Counted from the first letter of the stretch, positions 18,545 to 28,025 are shown. The stretch is 64,000 nt of DNA from Paracoccus haematequi (GCA_945881965.1 CAMCVS010000007.1:62001-126000); one strand, 5' to 3'. The notes: generated from the letters alone by a model not told the origin. A program made the numbers and translations.

Positions 18545-20155
18545 TCACATCCGGAACACGCCAAAGCGGGTGTCGGCGATGGGCGCGTTTAGACTGGCGG
18601 CGAGCGACAGGCCCAACACGGCGCGCGTCTTGCGCGGGTCGATCACGCCGTCATCCCAGAGTCGCGCCGAGGCATAGAGCGGGTGCGACTGTTCGGCGAA
18701 CATCGCCACCGTGGGGGCCTTGAACGCGGCCTCATCTTCCGCCGACCACGTGCCGCCCGCCCGTTCGATGCCGTCGCGTTTCACCGTGGCCAGCACGCCC
18801 GCCGCCTGTTCGCCCCCCATGACCGAGATGCGCGAATTGGGCCATGTCCACAGGAAACGGGGGCTGTAGGCCCGCCCCGCCATGCCGTAGTTTCCAGCGC
18901 CGAACGACCCGCCCACCAACATGGTGATCTTGGGCACCGCCGTGCAGGCCACCGCCGTCACCATCTTGGCCCCGTGCCGCGCGATGCCCTCGTTTTCGTA
19001 TTTGCGCCCCACCATGAAACCGGTGATGTTCTGCAGGAAGACCAGCGGGATTTTGCGCTGCGAACAGAGTTCAACGAAATGCGCGCCTTTGACGGCGGCC
19101 TCGGAAAACAGCACGCCATTGTTGGCGACGATCCCCACCGGCAGGCCCATGACATGCGCAAAGCCGGTCACCAGCGTCTCGCCAAAGCGCGGCTTGAATT
19201 CGTCGAAGCGTGATCCGTCCACCACCCGCGCGATCACCTCGCGGATGTCATAGGGCGTGCGCAGGTCGGCAGGGACCACGCCCAGGATCTCGTCCGGGTC
19301 ATAGGCCGGGGGATCGGTATCGCGTAGGGCGGGTGCTTGCCACCCGCCACCCGCGCCCCTCAGTGACCCAACCGCCTGCCGCGCCAGCGCCAGCGCATGG
19401 GCGTCATCCTCGGCCAGATAATCCGCCACGCCGGACAACCGCGTATGCACATCGCCGCCGCCCAGGTCCTCGGCCGATACCACTTCGCCGGTCGCGGCGC
19501 GGACCAGGGGCGGCCCGGCCAGAAAGATCGTGCCCTGATTGCGCACGATGATCGTCACATCCGACATCGCGGGCACATAGGCGCCGCCCGCCGTGCAAGA
19601 CCCCATCACCACCGCGATCTGCGCGATGCCCGCCGCACTCATGCGGGCCTGATTATAGAAGATGCGCCCGAAATGGTCGCGGTCGGGGAACACCTCGTCC
19701 TGATTGGGCAGGTTCGCGCCGCCGCTATCCACCAGATAGAGGCAGGGCAGCGCGTTCTCTGCCGCGATTTCCTGCGCGCGCAGGTGTTTCTTGACGGAAA
19801 GTGGATAATAGGTGCCGCCCTTTACCGTGGCATCATTGCACAAAACCATCACGTCGCGGCCATGGATGCGGCCCACGCCTGCGATCATCCCCGCCCCCGG
19901 TGCATCACCGCCATACATGCCATGCGCGGCCAGCGCGCCCACCTCCAGGAACGGCGATCCGGGGTCCAAGAGGTTGGCCACCCTGTCACGCGGCAGCATT
20001 TTGCCGCGCGCGACGTGGCGTTCGCTGGCCTTGGCCCCGCCGCCTGCCGCCGCCATCGCCGCCGCTTCCCGCACCTGCGCCAGCAAATCCAGATGCGCGG
20101 CGCGATTGGCACGAAACGCCTCGGACCCGGTCAGGACTTTCGACACCAGTTTCAT
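18545..20155 (-). CDS. liuB: Methylcrotonyl-CoA carboxylase, beta (carboxyltransferase) subunit
   Basis: A 536-residue crotonase-superfamily carboxyltransferase partner of LiuD. Visible motifs include the N-terminal block [20 protein letters not shown], acyl-CoA loop [36 protein letters not shown], and the C-terminal [20 protein letters not shown]. The sequence SGGANLPNQ and overall length are those of MCC beta rather than propionyl-CoA carboxylase. The ATG overlaps the acyl-CoA ligase stop (ATGA). Confidence 0.94.
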   Translation of the reverse strand: MKLVSKVLTGSEAFRANRAAHLDLLAQVREAAAMAAAGGGAKASERHVARGKMLPRDRVANLLDPGSPFLEVGALAAHGMYGGDAPGAGMIAGVGRIHGRDVMVLCNDATVKGGTYYPLSVKKHLRAQEIAAENALPCLYLVDSGGANLPNQDEVFPDRDHFGRIFYNQARMSAAGIAQIAVVMGSCTAGGAYVPAMSDVTIIVRNQGTIFLAGPPLVRAATGEVVSAEDLGGGDVHTRLSGVADYLAEDDAHALALARQAVGSLRGAGGGWQAPALRDTDPPAYDPDEILGVVPADLRTPYDIREVIARVVDGSRFDEFKPRFGETLVTGFAHVMGLPVGIVANNGVLFSEAAVKGAHFVELCSQRKIPLVFLQNITGFMVGRKYENEGIARHGAKMVTAVACTAVPKITMLVGGSFGAGNYGMAGRAYSPRFLWTWPNSRISVMGGEQAAGVLATVKRDGIERAGGTWSAEDEAAFKAPTVAMFAEQSHPLYASARLWDDGVIDPRKTRAVLGLSLAASLNAPIADTRFGVFRM

Positions 20156-21699
20156 GTCCCGCTCTCCTCTGTTGCCGCTATCGCGCGCAGTTCGCGGCGG
20201 ATCACCTTGCCCGTCACCGTCATCGGCAGGGCGTGCAGAAAGGCGATTTCCCTTGGATAAGAATGCCTTGCCAGCCGTTCTTGCACATGCGCCTGAAGAT
20301 TTGTGACCAGATCGTTGCCGCCAACATGCCCCGGTTTCAGCACCACATAGGCCTTGACGATCTCGGTGCGCAGCGGGTCAGGCTTGCCCACCACGCCAAC
20401 GGTTGCCACGGCGGGATGGGTCAGCAGGCAATCCTCGATCTCTGCCGGGCCGATGCGATAGCCCGCCGATGTGATCACATCATCATCACGGCCCACAAAG
20501 CGGATGAAGCCGTCCGTGATCACACCCCGATCCCCGGTCAGCATCCAGTCGCCGCGAAACTTGGCCGCCGTGTCATCGGGCCGGTTCCAATAGCCCAGCA
20601 TCATCGACGCTGCCCCCCGACGCACCGCGATGTCTCCCTCTGCCGCCGTCACCAGCCCATCTTTGTCGATCACCGCCACATCGAACCCCGGCACCGCGCG
20701 CCCGATCCAGCCGGGCCGCGCCGCAAACATCGCGCCGCAAGAGGTTGCAACCATGTTACATTCGGTCTGGCCGTAGAATTCGTTGATCGCCACGCCAAAG
20801 GCGCGCCGACCCCAATCCAGCATCTCGGCCCCCAGCGGTTCGCCGCCCGATGCGACCGATCGCAGACCGGGGATCGTGGCATCCGCCGCTTTCAGCATCC
20901 GCAGCGCGGTTGGTGGGAAAAACACATTGCGCACATGGTGTTGCCCGATGATGTTCCGACAGACGTCCACATCGAATTTCGCCATTCTCGCCGCCACCAC
21001 CGGCACACCCAGGGCCAGCCCCGGCATCAGCACATCGAACAGCCCGCCGATCCAGGCCCAGTCCGCAGGCGTCCAGATCACGTCGCCGGGTTGCCCCAGA
21101 TGGTCGTGGCTCAGCGCCACCCCCGGCAAATGGCCGGTCAGCACCCGGTGTCCGTGCAGCGCGCCCTTGGGCGACCCGGTGGTGCCGCTTGTATAGATCA
21201 GCACGGCAGGGTCATCGGGGCCGGTGTCGGCGGCATCGACCCGTCCCTGAGGCAAATCAGCGGTTTCCGGCACCAGCACCGCGCCGCCCCATTCCGTCAG
21301 CCCCGGATGCCCCTCTGCATCGCCGATCACCAGCCGTGCGCCCGCATCGGTCAGCCGCGACAGCAGCGCTTCGGGGCCGAAGAGTTTGAACAGCGGGATG
21401 GAAATCGCGCCCAGTTTCCAGATCGCCAGATGTGCCGCCGCCGTCCACGCGCTTTGGGTGCGCAATACGCCCACGCGGTCGCCGCGCGCCACACCCAGCG
21501 CCACCAAGGACCGCGCCAAACCATCCGCCATCCCGCGCAGCGCCGCATAGGTCACCGGCCCGCCGTCGATGATGGCCACACGGGTCGGATCGCGGTCCGC
21601 CCAATCGTCGCAGGCCTGCCGCGCCATGTTCAGCCGTGCGGGCAGTTCCCAGCGAAACCCGGCGCGCAAGGCGTCCCAGTCCGGCGCAGAGTGCGTCAC
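20152..21699 (-). CDS. AMP-forming acyl-CoA synthetase in the leucine cluster
   Basis: A 515-residue ANL-superfamily ligase. The P-loop-like motif [17 protein letters not shown], the A5 motif [12 protein letters not shown], the hinge [20 protein letters not shown] and the C-terminal catalytic Lys in [13 protein letters not shown] are intact. It would activate a short or medium-chain acid (acetoacetate, isovalerate or similar) to its CoA ester; neighbours suggest a branched-chain catabolism substrate but do not prove it. The start is GTG 21699, overlapping the lprI-like stop as GTGA. Longer upstream frame is the shadow of that gene. Confidence 0.88.
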   Translation of the reverse strand: MTHSAPDWDALRAGFRWELPARLNMARQACDDWADRDPTRVAIIDGGPVTYAALRGMADGLARSLVALGVARGDRVGVLRTQSAWTAAAHLAIWKLGAISIPLFKLFGPEALLSRLTDAGARLVIGDAEGHPGLTEWGGAVLVPETADLPQGRVDAADTGPDDPAVLIYTSGTTGSPKGALHGHRVLTGHLPGVALSHDHLGQPGDVIWTPADWAWIGGLFDVLMPGLALGVPVVAARMAKFDVDVCRNIIGQHHVRNVFFPPTALRMLKAADATIPGLRSVASGGEPLGAEMLDWGRRAFGVAINEFYGQTECNMVATSCGAMFAARPGWIGRAVPGFDVAVIDKDGLVTAAEGDIAVRRGAASMMLGYWNRPDDTAAKFRGDWMLTGDRGVITDGFIRFVGRDDDVITSAGYRIGPAEIEDCLLTHPAVATVGVVGKPDPLRTEIVKAYVVLKPGHVGGNDLVTNLQAHVQERLARHSYPREIAFLHALPMTVTGKVIRRELRAIAATEESGT

Positions 21700-22211
21700 T
21701 GGCCCAACCCGTTGATACCAATCAGGATTTCCTGCTCGCCGGTCATCGTCATCAGGCAGCCGACAAAGGCCGGTCCCGCGCCAGTGCCGCCGCCCCACAG
21801 CGACGCCTCCCATTCACAGCGGGCATCGCGATAGGCAATCCAGGCGCGCTGCATGTCGCGCAAGCTGCTGTCTTGCACGTTGTTCGGCGCGGCGTTTTCA
21901 GTGTCGGCCTGTTTCGCCGCCACCCGCGCCTGTTTATAGGTGTCGTTCAGCGCCGCGTCCCACCAGTTCAACTCCTGTTCGAGGCAATAGGACATGGCGG
22001 GGGTGGACATGTTGGCCTCCATACAGACGCCGGCGGCGACACCGATGCATTGCCGACGGTCGCCATCATGGCCCTGCTGTTCCAGACAATCCAGCGTCGG
22101 CTGGATGTCGAATTTCGGCTGCGCCCAAGTCGTGTCCGCCGCCAAGATCAAAGCCGCAAACGCCGCCGCGCTGCGCCATGCCGTTCTTGCCTGATTGCCC
22201 GCCCGCGTCAT
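21696..22211 (-). CDS. LprI-like (DUF1311) secreted protein
   Basis: A 171-residue protein with a long N-terminal signal (hydrophobic SAAAFAALILAADTTWA, cleavage before QPKFD) and a Cys-rich domain typical of the lysozyme-inhibitor LprI N-terminal/DUF1311 family. The hallmark LNWWDAALNDTYKQAR and DMQRAWIAYRDARCEWEAS are clear; several conserved Cys would form disulfides in the periplasm. It overlaps vapC upstream (ATGA) and the acyl-CoA ligase downstream (GTGA), an odd position for an envelope protein. Its target is unknown; lysozyme inhibition is only the family label. Confidence 0.85.
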   Translation of the reverse strand: MTRAGNQARTAWRSAAAFAALILAADTTWAQPKFDIQPTLDCLEQQGHDGDRRQCIGVAAGVCMEANMSTPAMSYCLEQELNWWDAALNDTYKQARVAAKQADTENAAPNNVQDSSLRDMQRAWIAYRDARCEWEASLWGGGTGAGPAFVGCLMTMTGEQEILIGINGLGQ

Positions 22212-22591
22212 CGGATCACCTCTATGTCGATGTCAATCTTCAGATCAGCCCAGGCCCGATCTGCCGTCAGCACCCGCAGGCCACGCAACTGCGCCTCGGC
22301 CAGACAGGCGCGGTCGCCCATCGACAGGCCATGCTGTCGTGTCGCGCGTCGCAACAACCCGGTCGCAACCGCCGTATCGGCCATAAACGGACCAACCAAC
22401 AGCTTCAGCGTGCCCAGCGTAATCTTTGCATCCGTGTCGGAATAGCCGCAATCGACCAGCTTGCTTGCGACTTCGGCCAGATTGACCGCGCTAAGAACCG
22501 CCATATCGGGGGCCAGATGCCGAGCCACCCGGTCTGCGCCCGCCTCGTCAAAGATTGCCGCCAGAACCGCCGACGCGTCCAGAACCACCAT
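22208..22591 (-). CDS. vapC: PIN-domain toxin (VapC-like ribonuclease)
   Basis: A 127-residue PIN-fold nuclease. Acidic catalytic residues are in place: Asp in VVLDASAVLAA, Glu in NLAEVASKL, Asp in LSMGDRACLAEA and Asp in VLTADRAW. Substrates of the family are usually tRNA or rRNA sites. ATG 22591 overlaps the antitoxin stop as TAATG, the classic antitoxin-first TA order. The toxin stop overlaps the LprI-like gene, so toxin, secreted protein and acyl-CoA ligase may share one transcript. Confidence 0.9.
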   Translation of the reverse strand: MVVLDASAVLAAIFDEAGADRVARHLAPDMAVLSAVNLAEVASKLVDCGYSDTDAKITLGTLKLLVGPFMADTAVATGLLRRATRQHGLSMGDRACLAEAQLRGLRVLTADRAWADLKIDIDIEVIR

Positions 22592-23091
22592 TACGGCTCG
22601 CCCCACATCGCGCGGCGCTCTGCCAGAAAGCCATCCACCACGCTTTCATCCGGGGTGCGGTACTTCTGCGCCAGTCGCTGGATGCGGCGCAGTGCGGCCA
22701 TCGGCGCGGCAAGGGTCAACTGGCCGTCCGTGACCTCTGCCGCCAGAACACCGCCCTGCGGGATTTCGAGGGCCTGAAGAACATCGCGCGGCAAAACCAT
22801 CATGCCGTCCGCCGTGACATCAATCCGCAAAACCTGATCGGCCAAGCCGTTCGGTTCCAATCCACGGTCTGTCTGCGACAAATGCGAGGGCTGTTGTCCC
22901 TGACCCAGCCGCTCGGGCACAATCCCGGCCTTTTCGCTGCGACGCAATACATTGGAAACATGCTGATCGGACAGGCCGAGCATGCGCGCGATATCTGCCT
23001 GACGGTGACCTTCGGCGCGCAAGGCTCTTATCCGTGCCGCCTTTGACGGCAGGGCGTCCAAGGAGGACTGCAAATTTGACGACGGTTGCAT
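22591..23091 (-). CDS. Antitoxin with N-terminal HTH and C-terminal AbrB/SpoVT domain
   Basis: A 166-residue protein, about twice the usual VapB length. Residues about 18-50 (ARIRALRAEGHRQADIARML, GLSDQHVSNVLRR) form a helix-turn-helix of the homeodomain-like/resolvase type. After a Gln/Ser-rich linker, residues about 88-135 (LRIDVTADGMMVLPRDVLQA, LEIPQGGVLAAEVTDGQLTL) form a swapped-hairpin AbrB domain of the MazE/VapB kind. The tail ending FLAERRAMWGEP probably wraps the toxin. Two palindromes lie just upstream (23112-23143). Dual DNA-binding domains in one antitoxin are unusual. Confidence 0.85.
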   Translation of the reverse strand: MQPSSNLQSSLDALPSKAARIRALRAEGHRQADIARMLGLSDQHVSNVLRRSEKAGIVPERLGQGQQPSHLSQTDRGLEPNGLADQVLRIDVTADGMMVLPRDVLQALEIPQGGVLAAEVTDGQLTLAAPMAALRRIQRLAQKYRTPDESVVDGFLAERRAMWGEP

Positions 23092-23111
23092 CGAGTCACT
23101 CCGGATTGGTA

Positions 23112-23143
23112 ACTATATACTATAGTAACTACACTATTTAGTG
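23112..23143 (-). promoter_or_regulatory. Twin palindromes in the toxin-antitoxin promoter
   Basis: In an AT-rich island in otherwise GC-rich DNA, ACTATATACTATAGT (23112-23126, 6-bp arms) and CACTATTTAGTG (23132-23143, perfect 12-bp palindrome) lie 21-52 bp before the antitoxin ATG. Both contain ACTA half-sites. They are good candidates for autoregulatory operators overlapping the promoter; a TTGATC at 23154-23149 could be the -35. Confidence 0.65.
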
Positions 23144-23162
23144 GTTTAGATCAAGCCCCGGA

Positions 23163-24326
23163 TCATCGCATCGCCCCCATCATTTCGCGCCCGATCAGCA
23201 TGCGGCGGATTTCCGATGTGCCCGCGCCGATTTCCATCAGCTTGGCATCGCGGAAAATGCGCCCCACCGGGTTGTCGTTGAGGTATCCCGCCCCGCCCAT
23301 CGCCTGCACCGCCTGATGCGCGACCACCATCGCCTCTTCGCTGGCATAGAGCACGCAGGCCGCCGCGTCCTGCCGGGTCACGCGGCCCAGATCGCAGGCG
23401 CGCGCCACGGCATAGACATAGGCGCGGGCCGAGTTCATCTTGGTATAGATATCGGCCATCTTGCCCTGCATCAGTTGGAAATCCCCGATGGGTTGGCCGA
23501 ATTGCCGCCGTTCCGCCATGTAGGGCATGATCGCGTCCAGACAGGCGGCCATGATGCCGGTGCCGATGCCCGACAGCACCACGCGTTCATAGTCCAGGCC
23601 GGACATGAGGACGCGCACACCCTTGCCCTCTTCACCCAAGACATTCTCGAACGGGATTTCGCAGTCTTCGAAGATCAACTCGCCGGTGTTCGACCCGCGC
23701 ATCCCCAGCTTGTCGAAATGCGGGCCCTGGGTGAAACCCTTGGTGCCCTTTTCGACGATGAAGGCAGTCATGCCCTTGGACCCTGCATCCGGGTCGGTCT
23801 TGGCATAGACCACCAGCGTATCGGCGTCGGGGCCGTTGGTGATCCAGTATTTCGACCCGTTCAGCACGTAATAGCCGTTCCGCTTGTCCGCGCGCAGTTT
23901 CATCGACACCACGTCAGACCCGGCGCCCGGTTCCGACATCGCCAGCGCGCCGACATGTTCGCCGGAACACAGCTTGGGCAGATATTGCCGCTTTTGCGCA
24001 TCTGTCCCGTTCAGCGCGATCTGGTTCACGCACAGGTTGCTGTGCGCGCCATAGGACAGCGACACCGATGCCGACGCGCGCGCCACCTCTTCCACCGCGA
24101 TGGTATGGGCCAAGTATCCCATGCCCAGCCCGCCGTATTCCTCGGGCACCGTGACGCCCAACAGGCCCAGTTCACCCATCTCGCGCCACAGCGCGGGGGG
24201 AAAGGCGTTGTCGCGGTCGATCTGGGCCGCCATCGGTTTGATGCGGTCTTGCGCGAACCGATGCACCGCCTCGCGCAGGCTGTGGATATCATCCCCAAGG
24301 TCAAAGGTCATCGTGGCGTTGAACAT
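23163..24326 (-). CDS. liuA: Isovaleryl-CoA dehydrogenase
   Basis: A 387-residue FAD acyl-CoA dehydrogenase for the first CoA-level step of leucine breakdown, passing electrons to [23 protein letters not shown] and [19 protein letters not shown] form the FAD/substrate region. The Glu in [12 protein letters not shown] sits where isovaleryl-CoA dehydrogenases place the catalytic base, unlike most other acyl-CoA dehydrogenases, and supports this substrate. [20 protein letters not shown] is the usual C-terminal motif. It is first of the liu genes, with an operator-like inverted repeat 26-45 bp upstream. Confidence 0.94.
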   Translation of the reverse strand: MFNATMTFDLGDDIHSLREAVHRFAQDRIKPMAAQIDRDNAFPPALWREMGELGLLGVTVPEEYGGLGMGYLAHTIAVEEVARASASVSLSYGAHSNLCVNQIALNGTDAQKRQYLPKLCSGEHVGALAMSEPGAGSDVVSMKLRADKRNGYYVLNGSKYWITNGPDADTLVVYAKTDPDAGSKGMTAFIVEKGTKGFTQGPHFDKLGMRGSNTGELIFEDCEIPFENVLGEEGKGVRVLMSGLDYERVVLSGIGTGIMAACLDAIMPYMAERRQFGQPIGDFQLMQGKMADIYTKMNSARAYVYAVARACDLGRVTRQDAAACVLYASEEAMVVAHQAVQAMGGAGYLNDNPVGRIFRDAKLMEIGAGTSEIRRMLIGREMMGAMR

Positions 24327-24351
24327 GGCGGCCCTCCCCAGAGCGATGCGT

Positions 24352-24371
24352 TATTGAACAAGCGTTCATAA
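24352..24371 (-). promoter_or_regulatory. Inverted repeat upstream of liuA, candidate operator
   Basis: TTGAACAAGCGTTCATAA-type dyad: arms TGAAC (24355-24359) and GTTCA (24364-24368) are perfect with a 4-nt spacer, and the flanking TTAT/ATAAA extends the symmetry imperfectly. Size and AT content fit a TetR-family operator. Position just before liuA suggests a repressor responding to acyl-CoA. No regulator gene is adjacent. Confidence 0.5.
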
Positions 24372-24437
24372 ACTGCCTCAGGGATGCCATGCCGCACAGC
24401 GCGGCGTCAACGGGCTATCCGTTTCGTGCCGCAGCGT

Positions 24438-25532
24438 TCAGCCGGTCGTCAATTCCCCCGACGCGATCTGTTCGCGTTCAATCGACTCGAACAATGCCTT
24501 GAAATTGCCCTCGCCGAAACCGTCATCACCCTTGCGTTGGATGAATTCGAAAAAGATCGGTCCAATCACGGTTTTCGAAAACACCTGCAACAGGATACGC
24601 GTCTCGCCGCCATCCACCACGCCTTCGCCGTCGATCAGGATGCCGTGCTTTTGCATCCGATCCAGCGGTTCAGCATGGCCGACAACACGGGCATGGCTGA
24701 GGTCATAATACGCCTGCGGCGGCGCGGGCATGAACCGGATGCCGCGTTCGGCAATCGCGTCCACACTGTCATACAGGTTGTCCGACCCCACCGCGATATG
24801 CTGGATGCCCTCGCCGTTGTATTTCTTCAGATACGCGACGATCTGCCCCGTCTCGCCGCGATCCTCGTTCAGCGGGATGCGGATCTTATTGCAGGGCGAG
24901 GTCAGCGCGCGGCTGAACAGGCCGGTATATTTGCCCTCGATGTCGAAAAACCGGATCTGGCGGAAATTGAACAGCCGTTCATAGAACCGGAACCATGTCT
25001 CCATGTTGCCCTTGAACACGTTATGCGTGAGGTGGTCGAGGTAATGGAACCCCACGCCCGCGGGGTGTGCCGTCGTCAGCCAGTCAAACTCGGCGTTATA
25101 GGGGCTGGCGGTGCGGGTGCCGTCGATGAAATAGATCAGCGATCCGCCGATGCCGACGATGGCGGGACGGTCCAGTGTGCGGTCGGCGGCGGTATAGGGC
25201 GTGGCCCCCTGTGCGACCGCATGATCAAAGGCGTGCTGCGCATCGACACAGCGCCAACCCATCGCCGACGCGCAAGGCCCGTGGTCTGCGGCAAACCGCG
25301 CCGCCATCGACGTAGGGTCGGCGTTCAGCACATAGGTGATGTCGCCCTGCTGCCACAGTTCCACATCGCGGATTTTATGCCGCGCCACGCGGGCATAGCC
25401 CATCTGCCCGAACAGATCGCGCAACGCCTGCGGTTCCGGGTGGCAAAATTCGACAAACTCGAACCCGTCCAGACCGGCAGGATTGGCGTCGCTGATCGTG
25501 GCGGGCGGGGCGTTATGCGGGAAAGGGCCCAT
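24438..25532 (-). CDS. hppD: 4-Hydroxyphenylpyruvate dioxygenase
   Basis: A 364-residue non-haem iron enzyme making homogentisate in tyrosine catabolism. The C-terminal vicinal-oxygen-chelate domain shows the iron ligands His167 (LDHLTHNV), His245 (GIQHIAVGS) and Glu329 (IFFEFIQRKGDDGFGEGNFK). Tail LFESIEREQIASGEL is normal. It is divergent from an Lrp-type regulator 135 bp away. No homogentisate dioxygenase or fumarylacetoacetase is in the window, so the rest of the pathway is elsewhere. Confidence 0.97.
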   Translation of the reverse strand: MGPFPHNAPPATISDANPAGLDGFEFVEFCHPEPQALRDLFGQMGYARVARHKIRDVELWQQGDITYVLNADPTSMAARFAADHGPCASAMGWRCVDAQHAFDHAVAQGATPYTAADRTLDRPAIVGIGGSLIYFIDGTRTASPYNAEFDWLTTAHPAGVGFHYLDHLTHNVFKGNMETWFRFYERLFNFRQIRFFDIEGKYTGLFSRALTSPCNKIRIPLNEDRGETGQIVAYLKKYNGEGIQHIAVGSDNLYDSVDAIAERGIRFMPAPPQAYYDLSHARVVGHAEPLDRMQKHGILIDGEGVVDGGETRILLQVFSKTVIGPIFFEFIQRKGDDGFGEGNFKALFESIEREQIASGELTTG

Positions 25533-25615
25533 CGGCGTCTCCTGTTGCTGGATTTATCAGCAGGATACCGCCATCACGGCGCGGATTTTGCGCATTTTCG
25601 GGCAGCATCCTTTCA

Positions 25616-25648
25616 TTTGGCGCGAAAATCCCGCATGGTTGCGCCAAA
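25616..25648. promoter_or_regulatory. Inverted repeat in the hppD-Lrp divergent promoter
   Basis: Perfect 8-bp arms TTTGGCGC (25616-25623) and GCGCCAAA (25641-25648) separated by 17 bp. They sit between the divergent hppD and Lrp-family genes, 20 bp before the regulator ATG. The spacing of about two helical turns between arm centres fits an Lrp-type dimer site controlling both genes. Confidence 0.6.
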
Positions 25649-25667
25649 TCACGCAAGGTTCCCGCAG

Positions 25668-26123
25668 ATGCTGGATGACATCGACAAGCGCCTGCTGGCG
25701 CTGTTGCAAAAGAACGCGCATCTGACCGCGCAGGATCTGGGCGACGCCCTGCACCTGTCCGCCAGTCAGGCCGGACGTCGCCGCCAGCGGTTGGAAACCG
25801 AAGGCTATATTCGTGGCTATGCCGCGCTGTTAGACCCCGAACGGCTGGGATTAGGCGTGCAGGCCTTTGTGCAGGTGCAACTGGGCAGCCACGGCCCCAC
25901 CCAAAGCCGCGATTTCGCCCGGCTGTGCGCGACGCGTCCCGAAATCATCAGCGCCTGGACCTTGACCGGCGAGGCGGATTACCTGCTGCGGGTTTTTTGC
26001 AACGGTTTGGGCGATCTGAACCGTTTGATCCACGAAACGCTGCTGCCGCATCCCGCTGTCGCACGGGTGCAAAGTCAGATCGTCATGGATCAGGTGAAAC
26101 CCGACGCGCCGCTGCCGACCTGA
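25668..26123 (+). CDS. Lrp/AsnC-family transcriptional regulator
   Basis: A 151-residue regulator: an N-terminal winged HTH (MLDDIDKRLLALLQKNAHLT, LHLSASQAGRRRQRLETEGY) and a C-terminal RAM ligand-binding domain (VQAFVQVQLGSHG, ISAWTLTGEADYLLRVFCNG, LPHPAVARVQSQIVMDQVK). ATG 25668 gives the usual N-terminus; an in-frame ATG at 25635 would overlap the operator-like repeat. Being divergent from hppD, it is most likely the HPPD regulator responding to an aromatic amino acid (as homologues next to hppD do). Confidence 0.93.
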   Translation: MLDDIDKRLLALLQKNAHLTAQDLGDALHLSASQAGRRRQRLETEGYIRGYAALLDPERLGLGVQAFVQVQLGSHGPTQSRDFARLCATRPEIISAWTLTGEADYLLRVFCNGLGDLNRLIHETLLPHPAVARVQSQIVMDQVKPDAPLPT

Positions 26124-26153
26124 TTCGCACCCTTCTTTGACCGAAAGCCCCCG

Positions 26154-28025
26154 ATGCAGGAATTTCTCTACCAAGCCACCATCTATCTGATTGCCGCCGT
26201 GATCGCCGTGCCGCTGGCCGCGCGGCTGGGATTGGGGTCGGTGCTGGGCTATCTGGCGGCCGGGATCGTGATCGGGCCGGTGTTGGGGCTGATCGGGTCG
26301 GAAACCGCTGAATTACAACATTTTGCCGAGTTTGGCGTGGTTATGATGCTGTTCCTGATCGGTCTGGAACTGGAACCCCGCACGCTGTGGGATATGCGGC
26401 ATCGGCTGATCGGGCTGGGTGGCCTGCAAATTCTGGGCACCGGCGTGGCGATCTTTGCCGCCGCATTGGCGCTGGGGCAGACGGTCAGCATCGCCTTTGC
26501 CATCGGCATGATCCTCACGCTGTCGTCCACGGCCATCGTGTTGCAGACCCTGACCGAAAAAGACCTGATCCGAACCCAAGGCGGGCGGTCAACATTTTCC
26601 GTGCTGCTGACGCAGGATATCGCGGTGATCCCGATGCTGGCGATCCTGCCGCTCTTGGCGCTGCCGATCCTGCCGCAACTTGGCCCCGACGGGTCGATCC
26701 TGCGCCCGTCCGAAATGGCCGAGGCGGCGCAGTATTCCCATACCCTGGTCGAGGGCCTGCCCGGTTGGGCCGTCACGCTGGTCACGCTGGGCGCGGTGGG
26801 CGCGATCATCCTTGCGGGCGTCTATCTGGTGCAGCCGCTGTTCCATTTCATCCACCGCGCCAAGCTGCGCGAGATGTATACCGCCGTCGCCCTGCTGATC
26901 GTGCTGGGGATTTCCTTTGTAATGGGGATGGTGGGCCTGTCGCCCGCGCTTGGCGCGTTTCTGGCGGGGGTGATGCTGGCCAACTCGGAATTCCGGCACC
27001 AACTGGAATCCGACATCGAACCCTTCAAGGGCCTGCTGTTGGGGCTGTTCTTCATCACCGTGGGCGCGGGGATCAATTTCCCGGTGCTGTTTGCCGCGCC
27101 GCTGACCATTCTGGGTCTGACGCTGGGCCTGATCGTGGTCAAGGGCGCGGTGCTGTATGCGCTGGGGCGCGCCTTCGCGCTCAAGGGCCGCACCTTGTGG
27201 CTGTTCACCCTCAGCCTCGCGCAGGCGGGGGAGTTTGGCTTTGTGCTGTTGAATTTCGCCGGTCAGTTGAACGTGCTGCCCCAGGTCTTGTCGGACCGGC
27301 TGTTGCTGGTGGTGGCGCTGTCGATGCTGGTCACACCGCTGCTGTTTATCGTCTATGACATCCTGACGCGGCGCATATCCGAGGATGGCGAGGATCACGC
27401 CCCCGACGAAGTGGACGACCAAGGCCCGGTGATCATCGCAGGCATCGGGCGGTTCGGCCAGATCGTCAACCGTCTGGTGCAGTCATCCGGGTTCAAGACG
27501 GTCGTGATTGATCACGATATGGAAACCATCCGCCTGATCCGGCAATTCGGGTTCAAGGGGTTCTTTGGCGATCCGACGCGGCCCGAAATCCTGCATGCCG
27601 CAGGCTTGCGCGAGGCGCGTGTGCTGGTGGTGGCACTGGACGATCCGGCAGCAACGACGCGGCTGGTCATCTATGCGCGGCGCGAACGGCCCGACCTGCA
27701 TATCGTGGCGCGCGCCCGCGACCGGGTGCATGTGTTCCAGCTGTTCAGGGCCGGGGCCAATGACATCGTGCGCGAGATGTTCGATTCGTCCCTGCGCGCC
27801 GGACGCTGTGTGTTGGAAAAGATTGGCCTGTCGCAATACGAGGCCGCGATGGCGGAAGAGGTCTTTTTCTATCATGACCGCGAATCGCTCAAGCAACTTG
27901 CCAAGCTGTGGGATGAAAACACGCCTGCGTCCCGTAACCCGGCCTACATCGCCAAGACCAAGGAACTTGAACGCGATCTGGAAGCCGCCCTTGCCGCGCG
28001 GCTGGAAGAACACAAACGCGACTGA
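26154..28025 (+). CDS. KefB/KefC-type K+/H+ antiporter with RCK domain
   Basis: A 623-residue CPA2-family protein. Residues 1-400 hold about 12 transmembrane helices with the family segments LGSVLGYLAAGIVIGPVLGL, LTQDIAVIPMLAIL (acidic ion-site Asp) and LSPALGAFLAGVMLANSEFR. From about residue 420, a Rossmann RCK-N/TrkA-N domain begins VIIAGIGRFGQIVNRLVQSS and ends near DIVREMFDSSLRAGR. A helical tail follows. Substrate is probably K+ or Na+ in exchange for H+, with gating by glutathione adducts or NAD(H) as in Kef. It is 30 nt after the Lrp gene but otherwise unrelated. Confidence 0.92.
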   Translation: MQEFLYQATIYLIAAVIAVPLAARLGLGSVLGYLAAGIVIGPVLGLIGSETAELQHFAEFGVVMMLFLIGLELEPRTLWDMRHRLIGLGGLQILGTGVAIFAAALALGQTVSIAFAIGMILTLSSTAIVLQTLTEKDLIRTQGGRSTFSVLLTQDIAVIPMLAILPLLALPILPQLGPDGSILRPSEMAEAAQYSHTLVEGLPGWAVTLVTLGAVGAIILAGVYLVQPLFHFIHRAKLREMYTAVALLIVLGISFVMGMVGLSPALGAFLAGVMLANSEFRHQLESDIEPFKGLLLGLFFITVGAGINFPVLFAAPLTILGLTLGLIVVKGAVLYALGRAFALKGRTLWLFTLSLAQAGEFGFVLLNFAGQLNVLPQVLSDRLLLVVALSMLVTPLLFIVYDILTRRISEDGEDHAPDEVDDQGPVIIAGIGRFGQIVNRLVQSSGFKTVVIDHDMETIRLIRQFGFKGFFGDPTRPEILHAAGLREARVLVVALDDPAATTRLVIYARRERPDLHIVARARDRVHVFQLFRAGANDIVREMFDSSLRAGRCVLEKIGLSQYEAAMAEEVFFYHDRESLKQLAKLWDENTPASRNPAYIAKTKELERDLEAALAARLEEHKRD

